Of a DNA stretch of 15,297 nt, positions 14,821-15,297 are shown one piece after another; within the stretch, counting starts at the first letter, position 1, and every line of letters starts with the position of its first letter. This DNA comes from Aquificota bacterium (GTDB lineage Bacteria; Thermosulfidibacterota; Thermosulfidibacteria; Thermosulfidibacterales; Thermosulfidibacteraceae). The notes beneath the pieces are model-generated. The model was not told the DNA's origin, made no database searches, and saw only the letters and a program-made list of their open reading frames with translations. The stretch is from contig WGAU01000170.1 in the NCBI GenBank assembly GCA_015494645.1, positions 1 to 15,297 of the forward strand, written 5' to 3'. The position numbers and the translations under genes are program-made.

Positions 14821-14896
14821 TGGCAGGCCGGGGAGGAATCGAACCCCCAACCACGGGATTTGGAGTCCCGCGCTCTACCAATTGAGCTACCGGCCT
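14821..14896 (-). tRNA. trpT: tRNA-Trp (anticodon CCA)
   Basis: A 76-nt cloverleaf with CCA encoded. Acceptor AGGCCGG pairs with CCGGCCT; TA is at positions 8-9; the D-arm is GCTC-AATTGGTA-GAGC; the anticodon arm CGGGA-CTCCAAA-TCCCG has anticodon CCA; the variable loop is TGGTT; the T-arm is GGGGG-TTCGATT-CCTCC with one G-U pair; the discriminator is G73, the expected tryptophan identity base. It lies between rpmG (12 bp upstream) and secE. The 5' flank GC can extend the acceptor helix by pairing with G73 and C74, and TTTTTT follows the CCA. Confidence 0.97.
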
Positions 14897-14908
14897 GCAC
14901 TAAAAAAT

Positions 14909-15058
14909 CTACCTTATCTCCTTGTGCAGCGTATGTTTTCTACACCATTTACAGTATTTCCTCAACTCCAAACGCTCAGGATGTTTATTCTTATTTTTTG
15001 TGGTTGTATAATTTCTCCTCTTACACTCGGTACAGGCTAAAGTTATAGTCTCTCTCAT
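14909..15058 (-). CDS. rpmG: 50S ribosomal protein L33
   Basis: L33 is a small zinc-ribbon protein near the E site of the 50S subunit. The 49-residue reading frame starts MRETITLACTECKRRNYTTT and ends KYCKWCRKHTLHKEIR. It has two CxxC pairs (Cys9/12 and Cys36/39), so this is the zinc-binding (C+) form rather than the cysteine-free paralogue. The central KNKNKHPERLEL is typical of the family. ATG at 15056-15058 is only 3 nt after the tuf stop, with AGAGGA inside the end of tuf as its ribosome-binding site, implying translational coupling to tuf. The stop is TAG at 14909-14911. The order tuf-rpmG-tRNA-Trp-secE-nusG is common in bacteria. Its small size makes it easy to overlook in gene calling, but the call is firm. 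Confidence 0.95.
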   Translation of the reverse strand: MRETITLACTECKRRNYTTTKNKNKHPERLELRKYCKWCRKHTLHKEIR

Positions 15059-15061
15059 GGC

Positions 15062-15297
15062 TTAATCCTCTATCACCTCCGTTACTACTCCTGCACCTAC
15101 CGTCCTTCCTCCCTCCCTTATCGCAAACCTCAACCCAGGCTCCAACGCCACCGGATAGATCAACTCCACATACATGTTCACATTATCCCCAGGCATCACC
15201 ATCTCTACACCCTCAGGCAGCGTGATCGTTCCAGTCACATCCGTCGTCCTAAAGTAAAACTGCGGCCTGTATCCACTAAAAAACGGCGTGTGCCTCC
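15062..15297 (-). CDS. tuf: Elongation factor Tu, C-terminal fragment (gene begins past the right edge)
   Basis: The last 77 codons of EF-Tu, most of domain 3, which binds aminoacyl-tRNA and EF-Ts. It reads RHTPFFSGYRPQFYFRTTDV, then TGTITLPEGVEMVMPGDNVN, and ends REGGRTVGAGVVTEVIED, all diagnostic. The TAA stop at 15062-15064 lies 3 nt before rpmG. Codons are again strongly G-ending: seven of eight Thr codons are ACG and both Ala codons before the final GCA are GCG. This matches the other tuf fragment and not the genes between. It is the upstream copy of two tuf genes in the same orientation that bracket the whole block. I cannot see the N-terminal domain, so I cannot judge whether the two copies are identical. 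Confidence 0.96.
   Translation of the reverse strand, partial: RHTPFFSGYRPQFYFRTTDVTGTITLPEGVEMVMPGDNVNMYVELIYPVALEPGLRFAIREGGRTVGAGVVTEVIED

Overview
This 15.3-kb window is one uninterrupted, single-strand block of core transcription and translation genes. Every gene is read right to left (minus strand). In transcription order: 3' end of a tuf gene, rpmG, tRNA-Trp(CCA), secE, nusG, rplK, rplA, rplJ, rplL, rpoB, rpoC, rpsL, rpsG, fusA, and the 5' start of a second tuf. It joins the 'rif' cluster (secE to rpoC) to the 'str' cluster (rpsL to tuf). Most spacers are 3 to 31 bp and nearly all genes have a good Shine-Dalgarno sequence. No stretch above about 110 bp lacks a gene, and I see no mobile element, CRISPR array or broken gene.

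Organism: the beta and beta' subunits align with the Gram-negative type. The catalytic core is close to E. coli, beta has the long insert before its C-terminal third, beta' has the SI3 insert in the trigger loop, and there is no L7Ae-like gene between rpoC and rpsL as in Firmicutes. The proteins are rich in Lys, Glu and Arg, which suggests a thermophile. An Aquificota, Thermosulfidibacter-like or Desulfobacterota/Thermodesulfobacteria-type bacterium fits, but I cannot name a genus from sequence alone.

Region by region (plus coordinates): 15062-14821 holds the tuf end, L33 and tRNA-Trp. 14792-14043 holds SecE and NusG. 14027-11784 holds the L11-L1 and L10-L12 stalk genes, with two likely autoregulatory RNA sites: an L1-site mimic before rplA and an L10 leader before rplJ. 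11750-11722 is an 11-bp perfect hairpin between rplL and rpoB. 11691-3167 encodes RNA polymerase beta and beta'. A near-consensus sigma-70 promoter overlaps the rpoC stop codon and probably gives the str genes (3110-143) their own transcription. 119-1 starts another tuf.

Most notable: RpoB carries an inserted four-cysteine zinc-knuckle (CxC-x12-CxxC) near its N-terminus. It has the same spacing as, and a strong sequence resemblance to, the zinc-binding domain at the N-terminus of RpoC in the same operon. The other genes look like ordinary, intact housekeeping genes. Both tuf fragments use G-ending codons (ACG, GCG, GTG) in a way the neighbouring genes do not.
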